A stretch of 64,000 nucleotides of DNA from Gnetum montanum. Lineage: Eukaryota; Streptophyta; Gnetopsida; Gnetales; Gnetaceae. This document shows positions 48,101-59,819 of this stretch, in pieces. Under the pieces are notes generated by a model that saw only the letters and a list, made by a program, of their open reading frames with translations, was not told the DNA's origin and searched no databases. Where the stretch lies: assembly GCA_015680685.1 (NCBI GenBank), contig MNCI01038206.1:103501-167500 (forward strand), read 5' to 3'. Position numbers and translations under genes: made by a program. Position 1 is the first letter of the stretch. Every line of letters begins with the position of its first letter.

Positions 48101-50303
48101 AACTATGCACTATCTCAGTGACTATGAACTTCTTGAAAGCTAAGGTAAAGACATTGGTGTATTTATCAAATTTTTCCTTTAATTAATCAACCACTATGAT
48201 CCTTATTATTAGGATTTTGGTAAATTCACTGATTATGGTCTAAGACATCAACAAGGCCTGATCATTCTTGATCAAACCTTGGTCACTAACCCTATACCTA
48301 TAAGATATTTATAGAAACCAATAAGTTAAGGAAGAATATATAAATCATATAAACTTAAAATATAAAATTTTTTCACAAGTACACTTACCCCTCCAAGCAG
48401 TCCATAGTGCTAAGAGGATTCTGGAATAGTGTGTGGGCTCAATGTGCCATCATCAAAGTGTTCTCAGCATTGTATTGAGAGAACTTTGGAATGTTCCAGA
48501 TTTGGGATAGCTAGTAGGTCCCCCTAGTATCCTTACTATCCAACACATTTCCTTCAACATGGGTCTCAAGATTTTCCATTATGAACTTAATGATCATATT
48601 GGAAGACCGATGTACTAGGGTCTACATAATGTCACTAACTATGTAAGCAAAAAAGTGTAACCACATGATCACACTAAAGTTTTGCAAGAGGTAGGCCAAG
48701 AACTCTCTTGAACCTAACTAGAACCATAAGTAATCCTAATTCAAAGCCAAGTTAGTAGGTGGAGTGTTGGGTTTGGATTCATGAATACAACAAAGTATCC
48801 CCACCAACTCAACCACTAGTAGGATGGGCTTAAGGAAGGCCCTACATGGGAACAACAACACACACTATTAAAATCATGTTTTAAACACTTAGAATGAAAA
48901 AAATGAAACTAGGAACAATAATATCCATATCTAAATACAACAACCATAAACCACATTGAATTTCACAAGAATTTTGCTAAACATCCTAGTTAATGGTGAA
49001 ACTAGCCATAGTAAAAACTCTATGAATGCTAGTCTAAAATTCCTTACAAAATTCAAAAACCAATATTCAACAAGCCTAAGAAAACTTTAAACATGATAAC
49101 TCAACTATAACAACATCCACATTATCATTCCAAACTTAAAACAAATTCAAACCACTATGCAAAAATTTAACAAATTTTAAACAAAATTCACAGTTTCACA
49201 CCAAAACTAAAGAAAACAGCCATAGGAAATCACTGATAAAAAATACCAAAAAATTTTAACATCAATGGAAATGATTATAAACCACTACCAACATCCCCAA
49301 GAATCCCAAAGAACATGGGGTGTTGGTGAAAAAAATCATCAAACATGTCAATGTTGCCCATCTTTAGAGGGGTAAAACCATGTAGCCAAAAAACCTTATT
49401 AGATGTGACCTCAAAAAAAATCATAAATAATCAACCACTTAATGAAATTTAGTGGTTCCATAGTTTTTAGAATTATAAAATCTTAAAATAAACATCCAAA
49501 AATAGAAAACATAAAAATTCTTAGTCACTATTGCAGAAAACACTGCTAAAACAACATGAAGGTGGTTGTAATGGCAAAACTCCAATTCATGCAAGTTTAG
49601 TAAAATTTTTTCCTAAAATCAACCATAACTCTAAATGTAGTGATTCTAGGACTATTTGAAAGCTTAAACTAATACCTACAAACCCATAACCTAAAAACAT
49701 ACAAATTCCTTTCTATTTTTACAGAAAAAATTTGTGAAATAACATAGAAAACTAAAAAATGTCATGGAAACACACCTACACTAGTTGACCAAAACAATTC
49801 ACATAAAATTAATAATAAAAAAAATTGCATGAAACCATAGACATTTGAAACCTTAAATTATAAACTAAAAACCCACCAATTCAAAAATTAATAATTCCTA
49901 GCCATTTTCTTAATAAGAAATGCAAACTTGATGCTATTTTTTTTTTGGCAAAAACAACAAAAATACACAAAATTGACTGAAATAAAATTTTACAACCTAC
50001 CCAAAATCAAATCTAAACATTTAAGAAACACCAAAAGCACCTAAAACCCACCTAAAAATATAGTGGGATTTTATCACAATTTAATTTTATTCAACAAAGT
50101 AACCTTAACAAAATGCCTAAGACATAGGCAAGAAAAAAAATAAAAAAAAACACATAAAAATGGCCAAGAATGGCACACCTAGGAATGATTATTGTAGATT
50201 CTTGACCAATGATGGGAAATGGTAGATGAGAAAGGCCCTTGTCTAATACATTGACATCTTCTATGGTAGGGTTCTTGCTACTACTTTCCTTCCTTTTTAA
50301 CAT
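45150..50303 (-). pseudogene. Second, diverged copy of the FCP1/NIF-like multi-exon gene
   Basis: Aligns exon by exon with the antisense gene of Tat-A. Exon 1 is 50303-50179 (MLKRKESSSKNPTIEDVN, phase 2). Exon 2 (48841-48389, 453 nt against 450) reads LKPILLVVELVGILCCIH, REFLAYLLQNFSVIMW and YNAENTLMMAH; it shares the donor position. Exon 3 starts at 48297 (QGLIKNDQALLM). Exon 4 has FYNLFGVP and YYPFFRSNAFRKLLS (Tat-A YPLFRARAFPKTLS). The C-terminal exon has VKNSWESQRLNKFVWE and KDYCAWILEW. Six in-frame stops lie in exon 2 alone. Motif I reads VELVG: the first Asp is Glu and the second is Val, and the motif III Asp pair is absent, as in Tat-A. Confidence 0.7.
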
Positions 50304-50399
50304 AGTGATGAAATAATGCTGAAAATCTCTAGAAATCTTCAAAAATCATAGTGGAAAACCTATTCCTAGTGGAACTTGGATGAGTAACACTAAAGGTTG

Positions 50400-50770
50400 A
50401 AGGAATTCAAAAATAAATCTCTATCAAATCTCTTAATCAATGTGCTACTAGGTAGGAGAATGATTTGTGTAAGTATTTTTTTGCCAAAACAACAATAAAT
50501 ACCAATCTTTACCTAGGCACCCCCTTTCAAGTCCACATTGCCAAATTTGTAGACTAAAACTCATGGTGCATTGATAGTGCAAAGGGAGAAAAGGTCCAAA
50601 CAACACTGAGATGGTGGAAGTTCCAAAGTAAATTTTAAAATTTTTTATTTTGGTGGGCCCCACTTGGCACCTCCCAAGCAAAGTGGGTTTTAAGCCTGAA
50701 AACCTCCACTATGATGGGGTTTAACCCCCTTGAACCTCATGAAAACCTCTTTTAACTTCATACCCTCCTC
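50400..50770. other. Gene-free upstream of the FCP1-like copy
   Basis: AT-rich, no coding signal that I trust. It would be the promoter side of the minus-strand gene; no clear TATA box stands out. Confidence 0.35.
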
Positions 50771-51900
50771 ATCCATGCTAGTTATCATGGATCCAACGTG
50801 GGTCATGGCCTCCCATTTCCTAAAACCATGAAACCTTAATCCCTTTGCCCTATTTAGCATTTGAAGTTAACATTGCCAAATACCAATCCTTGATAGAGGC
50901 TAGAACCATTCATACCACTTACCACTTTAGGAAACAACATTGAGCAGGGGTCCATCCATGTTGGCTAGGATTGCACAAGGGGTTATAACACTCATAGTCA
51001 TGAACCAAACCTCAAGTTGACCCTAGAATAAACCTAGAAAGCCTAAAAACCCCTTTAGACACCCCTGGTAGCTCCAAAACTTTATCTAATCTAGTCGAAA
51101 GTGTTAAAAACCTTGAGAGTTAGTGAAGCAATGTTGGGGACACCTCATCCACACTAGCTAGCATGGCCCTATCATGGTTGGATGGGTTATAGATTTAAAA
51201 TATTTATATTGACCTCTTAGTTACCACATCTTAACTTTAAAACCTATCTTTAGCCTTTGGTAGCTAAGAATTGATAAAATACAAGTTAAAATTCATGTCT
51301 AACATCATCCCCTTGCTAAGGAACCCCTCACCCATGCTATCCAGTCTAGGTCTAGCATGAATGCCTTGGGGTAACTCATGAAAACCTCTTAATATCCTAA
51401 AATAGCCTCAAATCACACCCCTATGATCATAAAACCCTTCTAGAGCCTTCTAGATCCATTAGGCACCATAAGGTAAAACTAAAAATTGGTAAAAAGGTAT
51501 CATCCCCCCTCCATCCATACTAGAGCCATGGTGGCTAGCATGGTTTAGGAGGGGATGACTACAAAAAATACCAAAAAGCCTCCAAAGTTATTAATTTTGA
51601 TGTCAAATCATAGTTATTGACATCTGCAATCCTATTTGATGCCAAAACATACCAGAAATTAACATTCCAAGATAGCCATGTGGAGGAAGGCTAGAGCCAT
51701 GCTGGGTAGCATGGCTCCAATGTGAGTAAGGTTCCTTACCACTTTTGACAACACTTCAACACACCAAAAATTCAAAAACCTAGCAAAGTCAAGCCTAGAA
51801 TTCCAAAACCTTCAATTGACAATCATACCCCATCACCCATGCTGGAGTAGCATTGGCCAATGTGGATAATGGGGATATAACTATTCCATAGCCCAACAAC
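50770..51900. repeat. Diverged tandem array, about 182-bp period
   Basis: A core resembling CCATGCTAGCTAGCATGG recurs near 50772, 50954, 51147, 51330, 51512, 51690 and 51835. Steps are close to 182 bp apart from the last. Text between cores is also similar (AAAACCT, CATGAAAACC). Seven units are visible; the copia-like element begins soon after. Confidence 0.65.
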
Positions 51901-52010
51901 CATTAAACATGGTCAGTTACAAGCCAAAACCTTAACCATGACTACTAGCAACCCTAAAAGCCTAAAAACTTGGTCAATTTTCCTCTAAAACCACCCAAGA
52001 GCCTATGGAT

Positions 52011-53040
52011 CATTGAACTTAGAAGGGGGCATGAATAAGTTCACCAAATGAAAATTCTTTTGTATAAAGCATGCACACCAAATTTAACGTGGTTCCCCAA
52101 CTTGGGTAGTCCACGCTTGAAGGGTAGTTCACAAGCACACTTCAAGACTTTGTTGCTCTCAAATGTGGTTTCAAGGGTATGATACCCTATACAAGCTTTA
52201 AGCTCTACTCTAGAGTGATTTGATGCTATGAATCAACTTAACTATGCAAGGTCTTGACAAGCTTAGAATATAATTTCTAGGATCTCACAACCTTTACATC
52301 TTGAGCTCCACTTTAGAGTATTGTGGCACTACACCAACACTCAATCCCACAAGATCTTAACAAGATCAAGAAAGATGCCTTCTTGCAAGAAGCACATCAA
52401 TTCTGTAAGGCAACAAGAAAAAACAACAACTACAAGAGATGAATGCAACTTAGTTTGCTGATCCTTGTACTTAAGGTACAACTTACTTTATGATAGACAA
52501 AAAATAGTACAATGAGAAGCAACAATGATTACAATGATTGTCAAATGATTACACAATGAAAGTACAAAAACTTGCATATTTTCCAATGAGAATGAAGTCT
52601 TCTTATAACAACTATGTTTCCAAATTAATCTTGAAACTTGTGCAATAGCTAGCTAATGGTCATGGAAGATGTCTTCTTCATGACTAAGATGTCTTTCTGC
52701 ATTTTGCCTCCATTCTAAGAAGACATCTTCTTCTGGTGAAAGAAATCTTTTTGTAACTATCCTTCATTCTAGAAAGATGTCTTTATCTGATACAAGACAT
52801 CTACTATTTTATAGAGATCTCTTCACTTGTGCTACCTTCAATTCTACCAAGATGTCTAATATTTCCTAGAGACATATTCTTCAACCTTTCTTTTCACTTG
52901 AATTGTTCATTTCTTGTTCATGTTGTTGAGCTTCCACAAGCCTTCTTATCTTAATCCATATTCTTGTCCTACAAACACAATAACATAAACAATCTTTGAC
53001 TCCATTTTACTTAACATTTTGACACACCAAAAGGTCCACA
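52011..53040 (-). repeat. 3' LTR of the copia-like element
   Basis: Plus-strand end is GGTCCACA at 53040, directly followed by a pyrimidine tract (PPT on the minus strand). The start CATTGAACTTAG corresponds to TGTTGAACATAG of the right LTR, so the terminal TG has mutated. Confidence 0.8.
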
Positions 53041-53056
53041 ATCTCCCCCTTTTTGA
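53041..53056 (-). other. Polypurine tract of the copia-like element
   Basis: Minus strand TCAAAAAGGGGGAGAT next to the LTR end, a typical copia PPT. Confidence 0.8.
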
Positions 53057-54450
53057 TGATGTTCAAAACTTAAGAAAATGGCTTAGTATACATGCAAAAT
53101 ATCCAAATATAGCATAAAATATACTCTCCCCCTTTTTGAACCACATCAAAAAGGATAATTCATATAAATAAATTGCTAAAAAGTAGAATAAGACATATAA
53201 ATTACTATGGTAGCCAGGGATTAAGATAAAGCATTGAGGTGAAAGGAAGTTTGATAGTACATGGAAAATACTGAAGTCATGAAAAGGAAAAAATAAAGAG
53301 CAATATTATACCACATAGAGATAACAACGAAAAAACACCATATGTTTATAACTCATCCACAAATTGTTACATACCAAACTATTCATAATCACATCAGAGC
53401 ATAGCTGTCCACAATTGTCACATCACATTAGTCACATATGTGCAAAGTTTCAAAATCACATATGTGAGAATCAAAAAATATCTCCTCCTTTATGAGCATC
53501 AACAAAAGGATAGAGAAAACAACCACCTTAGATCTTAATCACTAATCTCAGTCACATCCTTGGACTCTCAATCCTCTACTACTCTAGATGGATGATAAGT
53601 CTTCTCCTCATTGTCATCACTACTAGTGTTGGGACAGCTCAATTTCTACGTATCTTCATCAAAGGATGCAATCTATGAAATAGGACCTCACCTAGGATAA
53701 ATCTTCACTTGAAATTAAGATGAAGCTAGAGGATTTATCTAAACTAGAGGCTACTAAGGTAGAATCCATTGGGATGTGATCCCAAAGATACTCTTTATAT
53801 TCCATTGCTTAAAATAGCTAGGAGCATTGACATATGGAGGGACTAAATGAATTGATAGTGTAGAATCATGATGCTACTTCATGGGAACATGATGCTCCTC
53901 CTAACAATGTGTCGATGTTCCCTCAAGCTCTAAGTTAGAATCCATCTCTAAGTCATAGGAACGCAAAGGACTAGCTGCTACATGGGAACATGATGCTTTC
54001 CCTAAGCATGTATCAGTGGTCCCTTAGGCTTTGAGTCAGACTCCATCCATAAGCCATAAACATGTAAAGGGCTGGCTACTAATGAATTTTATGATGATGT
54101 AGGAACATCTTTCTTGCTATTAGAAATATGAGGAGTAGTAACCTTCTCAAACACCTACCCAACGAAGGAAGATGAAATGCTAGTTGCATCCAAACTCTTA
54201 CATAAGAGAGGTTCCTCCCAAGCTTTTCAATAGCTTGTTCAAAGGATCAAAAAAGCTTCTTCAATGATAAAATAATCTAGGCATCCATGAATCTTGATCT
54301 TCTTAGCAATGAAAATTCTTCCTTCTTTTGTTTTTATGGTCTAGTATTGGCTCCTACTTTAGCTACATGTGAAATACCCCTCTTCTCAACATATTCATTG
54401 AGACTCCTCTTGCCTTTGAGTAATGGCATCTCTGGAATAGGTACACCCCT
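53057..54450 (-). other. 3' interior of the copia-like element
   Basis: Continues the downstream frame of the following gene in places (minus strand VPIPEMPLLKGKRSLNEYV near 54430-54370), then decays. No polymerase motif is visible. Confidence 0.4.
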
Positions 54451-55242
54451 CTAATGAATCAATAGGCTTATGAGATAGAGATGCCCAAGGATTCTTTCCT
54501 TGGCATACAGAGTTAAGATGGCTTGATAGAGTGTATGCCCCAAATCTAGTAGTAATCCTATAAGAAGATAATAGATTACATATGCTTGGGGTGGTAATAG
54601 ATAACTATAACTTCCACCTTTCACCGGGATATTATATAATACAATAAGAGATAAGGTGGAATCATCAAGAGTCATCACGATCCTCTCAACATGACCTCTT
54701 TCAAAAGTAACATCTTTTCCAAAAAATACATGACAAAATTCATCGTATGCAATAGGCATGATACCATTAGAATAGATGTCTTGCATAGAATCAAAGGTAA
54801 CTTAGAAGACATTGGGACTCAAGATCCCAAGGAGTGCATTCACAGTTTTAGGAGAGCTCTCAATGAGAACACCCCCAACCATGGAACTAAATGCTCCAAA
54901 AATAGCATTTGTAATGACAATATTGTAATATAATTCCCTAATTAAAACTTTAGGAACTAGAGAATTCATTATAATGAAGGTGGTCCAATTCAAAGCTCTG
55001 AAATAATCCATTAATGTAGCTTATCTATGATTAGGGAAAGACAAGGAATCTTTAGTGATGATACTTGTGGTTTGAGTAGCCTCAAACCTATTTTATGTGC
55101 TAGTACCATTGAATTGTGGCATGTATGTGGGAAATGCAGTGCTATAACTTCCTCTAGATTCCTTCTTTGGTGACACTCTATATGTTCCAACTTCTTATGG
55201 GCCATCTCTAACAAAATCACTTGATGGTGAAGCCCCAGTCAT
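54451..55242 (-). pseudogene. Putative plant-transposon-domain ORF inside the copia-like element
   Basis: One minus-strand frame from ATG 55242 (MTGASPSSDFVRDG) to 54451, with several stops. It reads MDYFRALNWTTFIIMNS, LVPKVLIRELYYNIV, SPKTVNALLGILSP, then MTLDDSTLSLIVLYNIPVKG and LPPQAYVIYYLLIGLLLDLG. This pattern (Trp near the start, LVREFYxN-like motif, INALLG, then the RGG and YxLLxG region) is that of the putative plant transposon protein domain, found in many plant non-autonomous elements; its function is unknown. It has the same strand as the element's gag. Confidence 0.6.
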
Positions 55243-56560
55243 CTTTGTGGGATCAAATGAGAGAATATGATAAAGAAATGAGGGTTTTATCTTTAATAGC
55301 AATGGTGAATGAGGGCTTTGAATGAAAAATAAGACATCTTCTTCAGAAGGAATATACATTTCTTATGTTTTAAAATTACAGAATACATCTTTCATACCTA
55401 GTAGAAGTCTTTGTCATGAGGTATGACAACTCAAAGAGATGTCTTTGCTCATCAGAAGATGTCTTTCAATAAATGTCTTTCTTTTTGTGAATACATCTTT
55501 GCCAAAAATAGGATGGGGTTGGAAACGGTTTTCAATGGACTATAGTCTTAATGAAAGCTTGCAAAAGCATGAAAAAACTTACCTCTACTTACCTACTACA
55601 TTGTCAAAGTAATGGTATTCAAAGGACTAGAAAATGAGTTTCCTCAATTGAGGATTTTCATCTCAACCATACTTCTTCAATGTCTAAAGCTTGGATTCCT
55701 CTTACAAATTTGTTAGTAAGAGTATAATGATTCCCTTATTCCTACCATTTAATTCTTCATTCTTTCCTAGTGCCTATAGTTTTTTGAGTTGACATCCAAT
55801 CTAACCTATGATCCTACACAAAATACTTTCTTGATGCATTTTGATAAGACCAAGGAGTCCTATGATATGATCAATTATTTATATGATAATACTTAAGATT
55901 GTAATCTCATTATTTATGTCTCAACTTGTACCAATAATAGCACCTAATCCTCCTATTGTAGTATAAGAGATGAGGATGATCAACCCTTTTAGGATCTTTT
56001 TGAAAAATGAGTGCTTCCTCTGATTTTGATGTATTAGCTTTTGCTTCCAAAGGATCATTTGATTGTGATGTGTTTATAGGAGGTGATTGCTCTTGTGTGC
56101 AAAATTCTAGACCACTCTTATCATGTAGACTTCTTCCTTGTCTCAGTATCATTCAAAGGGATTCCTTTCTACTTGTCAATCTTTCATTTATTAGTTTGAC
56201 ATCTATAACTTCCACTATGGGTTGTTTTAAGGAAGAGGTTAGCTTTTCATTCTCAACCCTTGGGTTTGAGAGTTATTTAGTAAGATCAAAAATAGTCAAA
56301 TTCAACAAAGATATTTCTTGATCTTTAGACTTGACTTGTTTATTTAACTTATTGCGAATACTTTGAAATGATAGAACCTCATTACATAAAAGATCAAACC
56401 TCTCTTCATCATTAAGATCATCATCTAATGAATTGGCATCGTCATCAATGAGGGTTATGTAGATGAGATGTGACTTTTACTATCATCTTCCACTTCTTCC
56501 TCACTCTACTTCCCATCATCCCAACCTATATAGAAGTTGGATTTCTTTACTTCTTCAATG
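55243..56560 (-). other. Interior of the copia-like element, no clear protein
   Basis: Between the gag and the plant-transposon-type ORF. Short Ser/Asp-rich pieces on both strands but nothing I can assign. Confidence 0.4.
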
Positions 56561-57504
56561 GATTTGTTCTTGGGATGCATCCTAAAATTCTAGGACATTC
56601 ATAGGCTATATGGCCTCTTCCTCCACAAACCCAGCATTCTATAGAAGAGAAATCTAAATTAGAGTTCAAAAAATTCTTACCTCTTTCTTGTTGATATTTA
56701 CCTTTGTTGATAATTTTTAAATCTTTGTTGATATGTTCCTTTGTTCCTTCTTGTTATCAATCATTGTAGCTTCCTAGTGAAAAAGGCAATCTCATTTTCA
56801 CTGCCCTCATCATGCTCATTGAGCTCCTTCTCCTTGGAGGTAGTATTCAAGGTAATGAATCTTTCTTGGATAGGTTCTTCACTTATGAGATTCATTTCAT
56901 AATTAATCAGAGCACTTTGAAGCTCTTCAAATTTCAAAGTTGAGAAATCTCTAATTTCTTTCATGGCCATGACCTTAGGTCTAAACTCTAGTTGAAGAAT
57001 TCTGATCATTTTAATTATCACATTGCCTTCGAGAAAATATTTATCAATACCTCTAATAGTTACAATAATATCATTGGCTCTAAAGAAGTAATCTTTTATC
57101 TTCTCACCTTCTCTCATTTTAAGCTTATCATATTCAATTTGCAAGACTAATAATTTTGATTGCTTAACAATAGAGGTTCATTCATATGTAGCTTCTAAAA
57201 TTTATCAACTTTCCTTGGCCATTCTACATCTTGATACTCTATTAAATTTAGATTTATTCAAGGCATAATATAAACAATTCTTTACTCTAGAATCAAACAT
57301 AAACTTATCTTTCTTCTCATGTATCCAATTGTTTCGAGGCTTGATAATGTTGGTGGAGTTGTTGATAGGCGAAGTGTAGGCTTAAAGAATTAACTCCCAA
57401 AATTCAAACTCCATGGTCTCAAAGAATCCTTTCATTCTAGCTTTCTAGTAAGTGAAGTTGAATCCATCAAACATGGATGGCTTTGTATAAGATGTCCCCT
57501 CCAT
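56560..57504 (-). pseudogene. Copia gag relic (UBN2 type) with zinc knuckle
   Basis: Starts at ATG 57504 (MEGTSYTKPSMFDGFNF), continues RMKGFFETMEFEFWE and, in the open piece 57144-56761, YDKLKMREGEKIKDYFFR and NYEMNLISEE. A CCHC knuckle CWVCGGRGHIAYEC is read at about 56645-56591. The Trp after FTY is now TAG. This is the capsid/nucleocapsid protein of Ty1/copia elements. Confidence 0.85.
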
Positions 57505-57543
57505 TATTCACTCTTTAATGTTGATGATGTAGAAGAGTACCAA

Positions 57544-57555
57544 GCTCCGATACCA
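57544..57555 (-). other. Primer binding site, tRNA-iMet type
   Basis: Minus strand TGGTATCGGAGC, one base from the standard TGGTATCAGAGC, next to the right LTR. Confidence 0.85.
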
Positions 57556-57564
57556 CTAGTGGAT

Positions 57565-58237
57565 TGTTGAACATAGAAAGGGGGGATTGAATAACTTTTC
57601 CAAATTAAAATTCTTTCAGATAAAGTGCACACACTAAAGTTAACATGGTTCTCCAACTTGGGTAGTCCACACTCATAGGGTAGTTCACAAGCACACCTTT
57701 GGAAATGTGGTTTGAAGGGTACCACAACCTATAAAATCTCTAAGATTTACTCTAGAGTGATTTGATGCTATAAATCCACTCAACCCTACAAGGTCACGAT
57801 AAGCTTAGAATATGGTTTCCATGATCCTACAATCTTTATAAATTAAGCTCCAATCTAGAGTATTCTAGCACTACATCAATACTCAATGTAGCAGGATCTC
57901 AACAAGCTCAAGCAAGATTCCTTCCTACAAGAAGCACATCAACCCTGCAAGGCAACAAGGAAGAATAATAATTATAAGGGATAAATGTAACTTAGTTTTA
58001 TAATCGTTGTACTTGAGGTATAGCTCACTTTAAAACAAACAGAAGATAGTATAATGAGGAGCAACAATGATTATAACGATTGTCAAATGATTACACCATG
58101 AAAGTATAAAAACTTGCACATTTTCAAATGAGAATGAAATCTTATTATAGCCACTATGTTTCCAAATTCATCTTGGAACTCATGCAATATGCCTTCTTCA
58201 TGACTAAGACATCTTTCCACATTTGGCCTCCATTCTA
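57565..58237 (-). repeat. 5' LTR of the copia-like element, truncated
   Basis: Homologous to the left LTR up to CCTCCATTCTAGA (about 58237), after which unrelated sequence starts. About 330 bp of the outer end are missing. Confidence 0.75.
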
Positions 58238-58504
58238 GATGTTGGCACATTTTGGCCATTTCATGGAGCAGACTGGTAAGATTAAATGGGTTAAAAGTTC
58301 TTGGAGAAGTGGCTAAAGTTTGGGTTTGAGAGAAAAAATATGGGAGCATAGTGCCTATATCAAGCTTACAAAGGGACCCAAAATCTTTGGACTTGGAAAG
58401 ATAAAATAAAATATATATATATCCTCAAGTTTTGTAGCATATCTTGCTAATCTGGCCTCAACAAGTAGGAAGCAAGATACAGGTTTGTTGACCAGTTGAA
58501 TACC

Positions 58505-58800
58505 ATGGAAGGATTCTGAGAGAACCATGCCCAACAAAAATGTTGATATTATTCTTCTTGATGAAGCTACAAGTGTTTTGGATGCTGAATCTAAAAGGAT
58601 AGTGTAGGAAGCTCTTGGTAGAATCATGGTTAACAAAACAACTATAATTGTTGCACACTGGTTGACCATTGACAAAAATGCAGATATGATTGGTGTATTA
58701 CAGCATGGTTCTATAGTTGAAAAAGTTAATGGCAATTCCCAAAGTGCATATTTCCAGCTTGTCAGGGGATGCATGAACGAAGAAGAACGTTTTAATATTT
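58505..58800 (+). pseudogene. ABCB (P-glycoprotein-type) transporter C-terminal fragment
   Basis: Reads VDIILLDEATSVLDAESKRI (Walker B and D-loop), a TAG, then EALGRIMVNKTTIIVAHWLT (H-loop; normally AHRLST, so Arg is Trp and one residue is lost) and NADMIGVLQHGSIVEK. It covers only the last part of a nucleotide-binding domain. No Walker A, signature or membrane part is visible nearby. Related transporters export auxin or metabolites; this piece is dead. Confidence 0.85.
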
Positions 58801-58899
58801 TTTTTGTTTCAGTTTGTTTGGCTCTCTCTCTGCATTTTTTTTGGGACTAGTGCTTGAGCTGCTCATGGCTTGTCTATGAATCAATGATATGATATGGTG

Positions 58900-59490
58900 A
58901 TTGGCTCTAACATTTCATCAACGATAGCGGCTTCTGGTTTTGTTTCCGTTTCCGTTTGCGTTTGCGTTTGAGGCCACAAAATGAAGGAACGAATGAAGAG
59001 ACAGTAAATGAACTGCAACAGCCGCGCCCGTGATGCTGCCTCCCATGGATAACCATTTGCCCTCTTCAAATGAGCGCGCTCCATATCAAACTTTAATTCC
59101 ACTAGAGCATTCAAAGCCCCTGAGAAATGGAAAGATATGAACGAATTCTCTGGAAATGGCATTGAGTACAAAAAACGCAGCAACAGAAAATGCGGCAAAC
59201 TAAACAGGAAAAATGAAGGCAAAAAAACAGCATTGCAGAACAAGAGTAGATTTTCAGCCTACGTCTTCTGGTTAATTCACAAAATCTACGGAGCAATGCT
59301 AGTGATGGTACCGCTGCGGTGCCCCTCCATCCACGTTAGCGATGCAACCAAGCTGCAGCTGTCGATTTCTGTGACAATAAGGTTCTCATTCCTTGCGAAA
59401 ACCCTACGCGGCTCATTCCACAGCAAAGGCCTAAGCAACCAAAGCACCAGCGCCTGTATTGACGCCAAAACCAGCGAGAAGAGGGATTCA
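58900..59490 (-). pseudogene. Possible two-exon gene remnant, unidentified
   Basis: On the minus strand a GC-richer stretch from about 59470 reads ALVLWLLRPLLWNEPRRVF and LVASLTWMEGHRSG to a stop at about 59286. After an intron-like T-rich stretch ending TTTCTCAG (about 59123) it reads ALNALVELKFDMERAHLK and YPWEAASRARLLQFIY to about 58900. The codon-like composition and acceptor suggest a real gene, but I do not recognise the family. Confidence 0.35.
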
Positions 59491-59492
59491 AT

Positions 59493-59500
59493 GGTATAAA
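59493..59500 (+). promoter_or_regulatory. TATA-like box before cyclophilin fragment
   Basis: TATAAATA lies at the change from AT-rich to GC-rich sequence, about 330 bp before the cyclophilin coding similarity. Confidence 0.3.
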
Positions 59501-59819
59501 TAAATTAATCTATGCTCTTGCTTTCTGGCCTACATCATCGCCAAGGGTTTGCACGTCTCCCCGTGTGCCATCTTGGGCGCTGGCCGTCGCGCAGCAAGCA
59601 CCAGCGACAACGCCGCACGGGCGCAAACAGAAACAAAAGGTTAGGGCTGCGTGTCGGCGGAGGGCAGAAGACGGTGGATGAACAGCGGCTGCAGGCGGCA
59701 GGAGCAGAACAACGAACCGACCTCAGACACCGGCGAACGGCAGCGAAAAGGACTGTGCGCGGGCGGAGTATCAGTAGCGGAGCAACGGCAGGGAAAAGGA
59801 GGTGCAGGACAAGGAAGAC

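Larger units (their letters stand above)
52011..58237 (-). mobile_element. Copia-like non-autonomous LTR element
   Basis: Left LTR 52011-53040 and right LTR 57565-58237 are homologous (CAACTTGGGTAGTCCAC, ACTCTAGAGTGATTTGATGC, AAGAAGCACATCAA). The PBS is of tRNA-iMet type, the PPT is next to the left LTR, and a copia gag and a plant-transposon-type domain lie inside on the minus strand. No RT, RNase H or integrase is readable in the 4.5-kb interior. The right LTR is cut short at about 58237. Confidence 0.8.

Noticed and set aside
56007-56321. 104-codon plus-strand ORF
   Set aside because: Antisense to the interior of the minus-strand copia-like element; Ser/Phe-rich composition from AT-rich DNA.
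58408-58422. Short TA microsatellite
   Set aside because: A few ATAT units only; nothing beyond expectation in AT-rich DNA.
58355-58774. 139-codon minus-strand ORF
   Set aside because: Antisense to the ABCB fragment, whose sense strand has clear Walker B and H-loop text.
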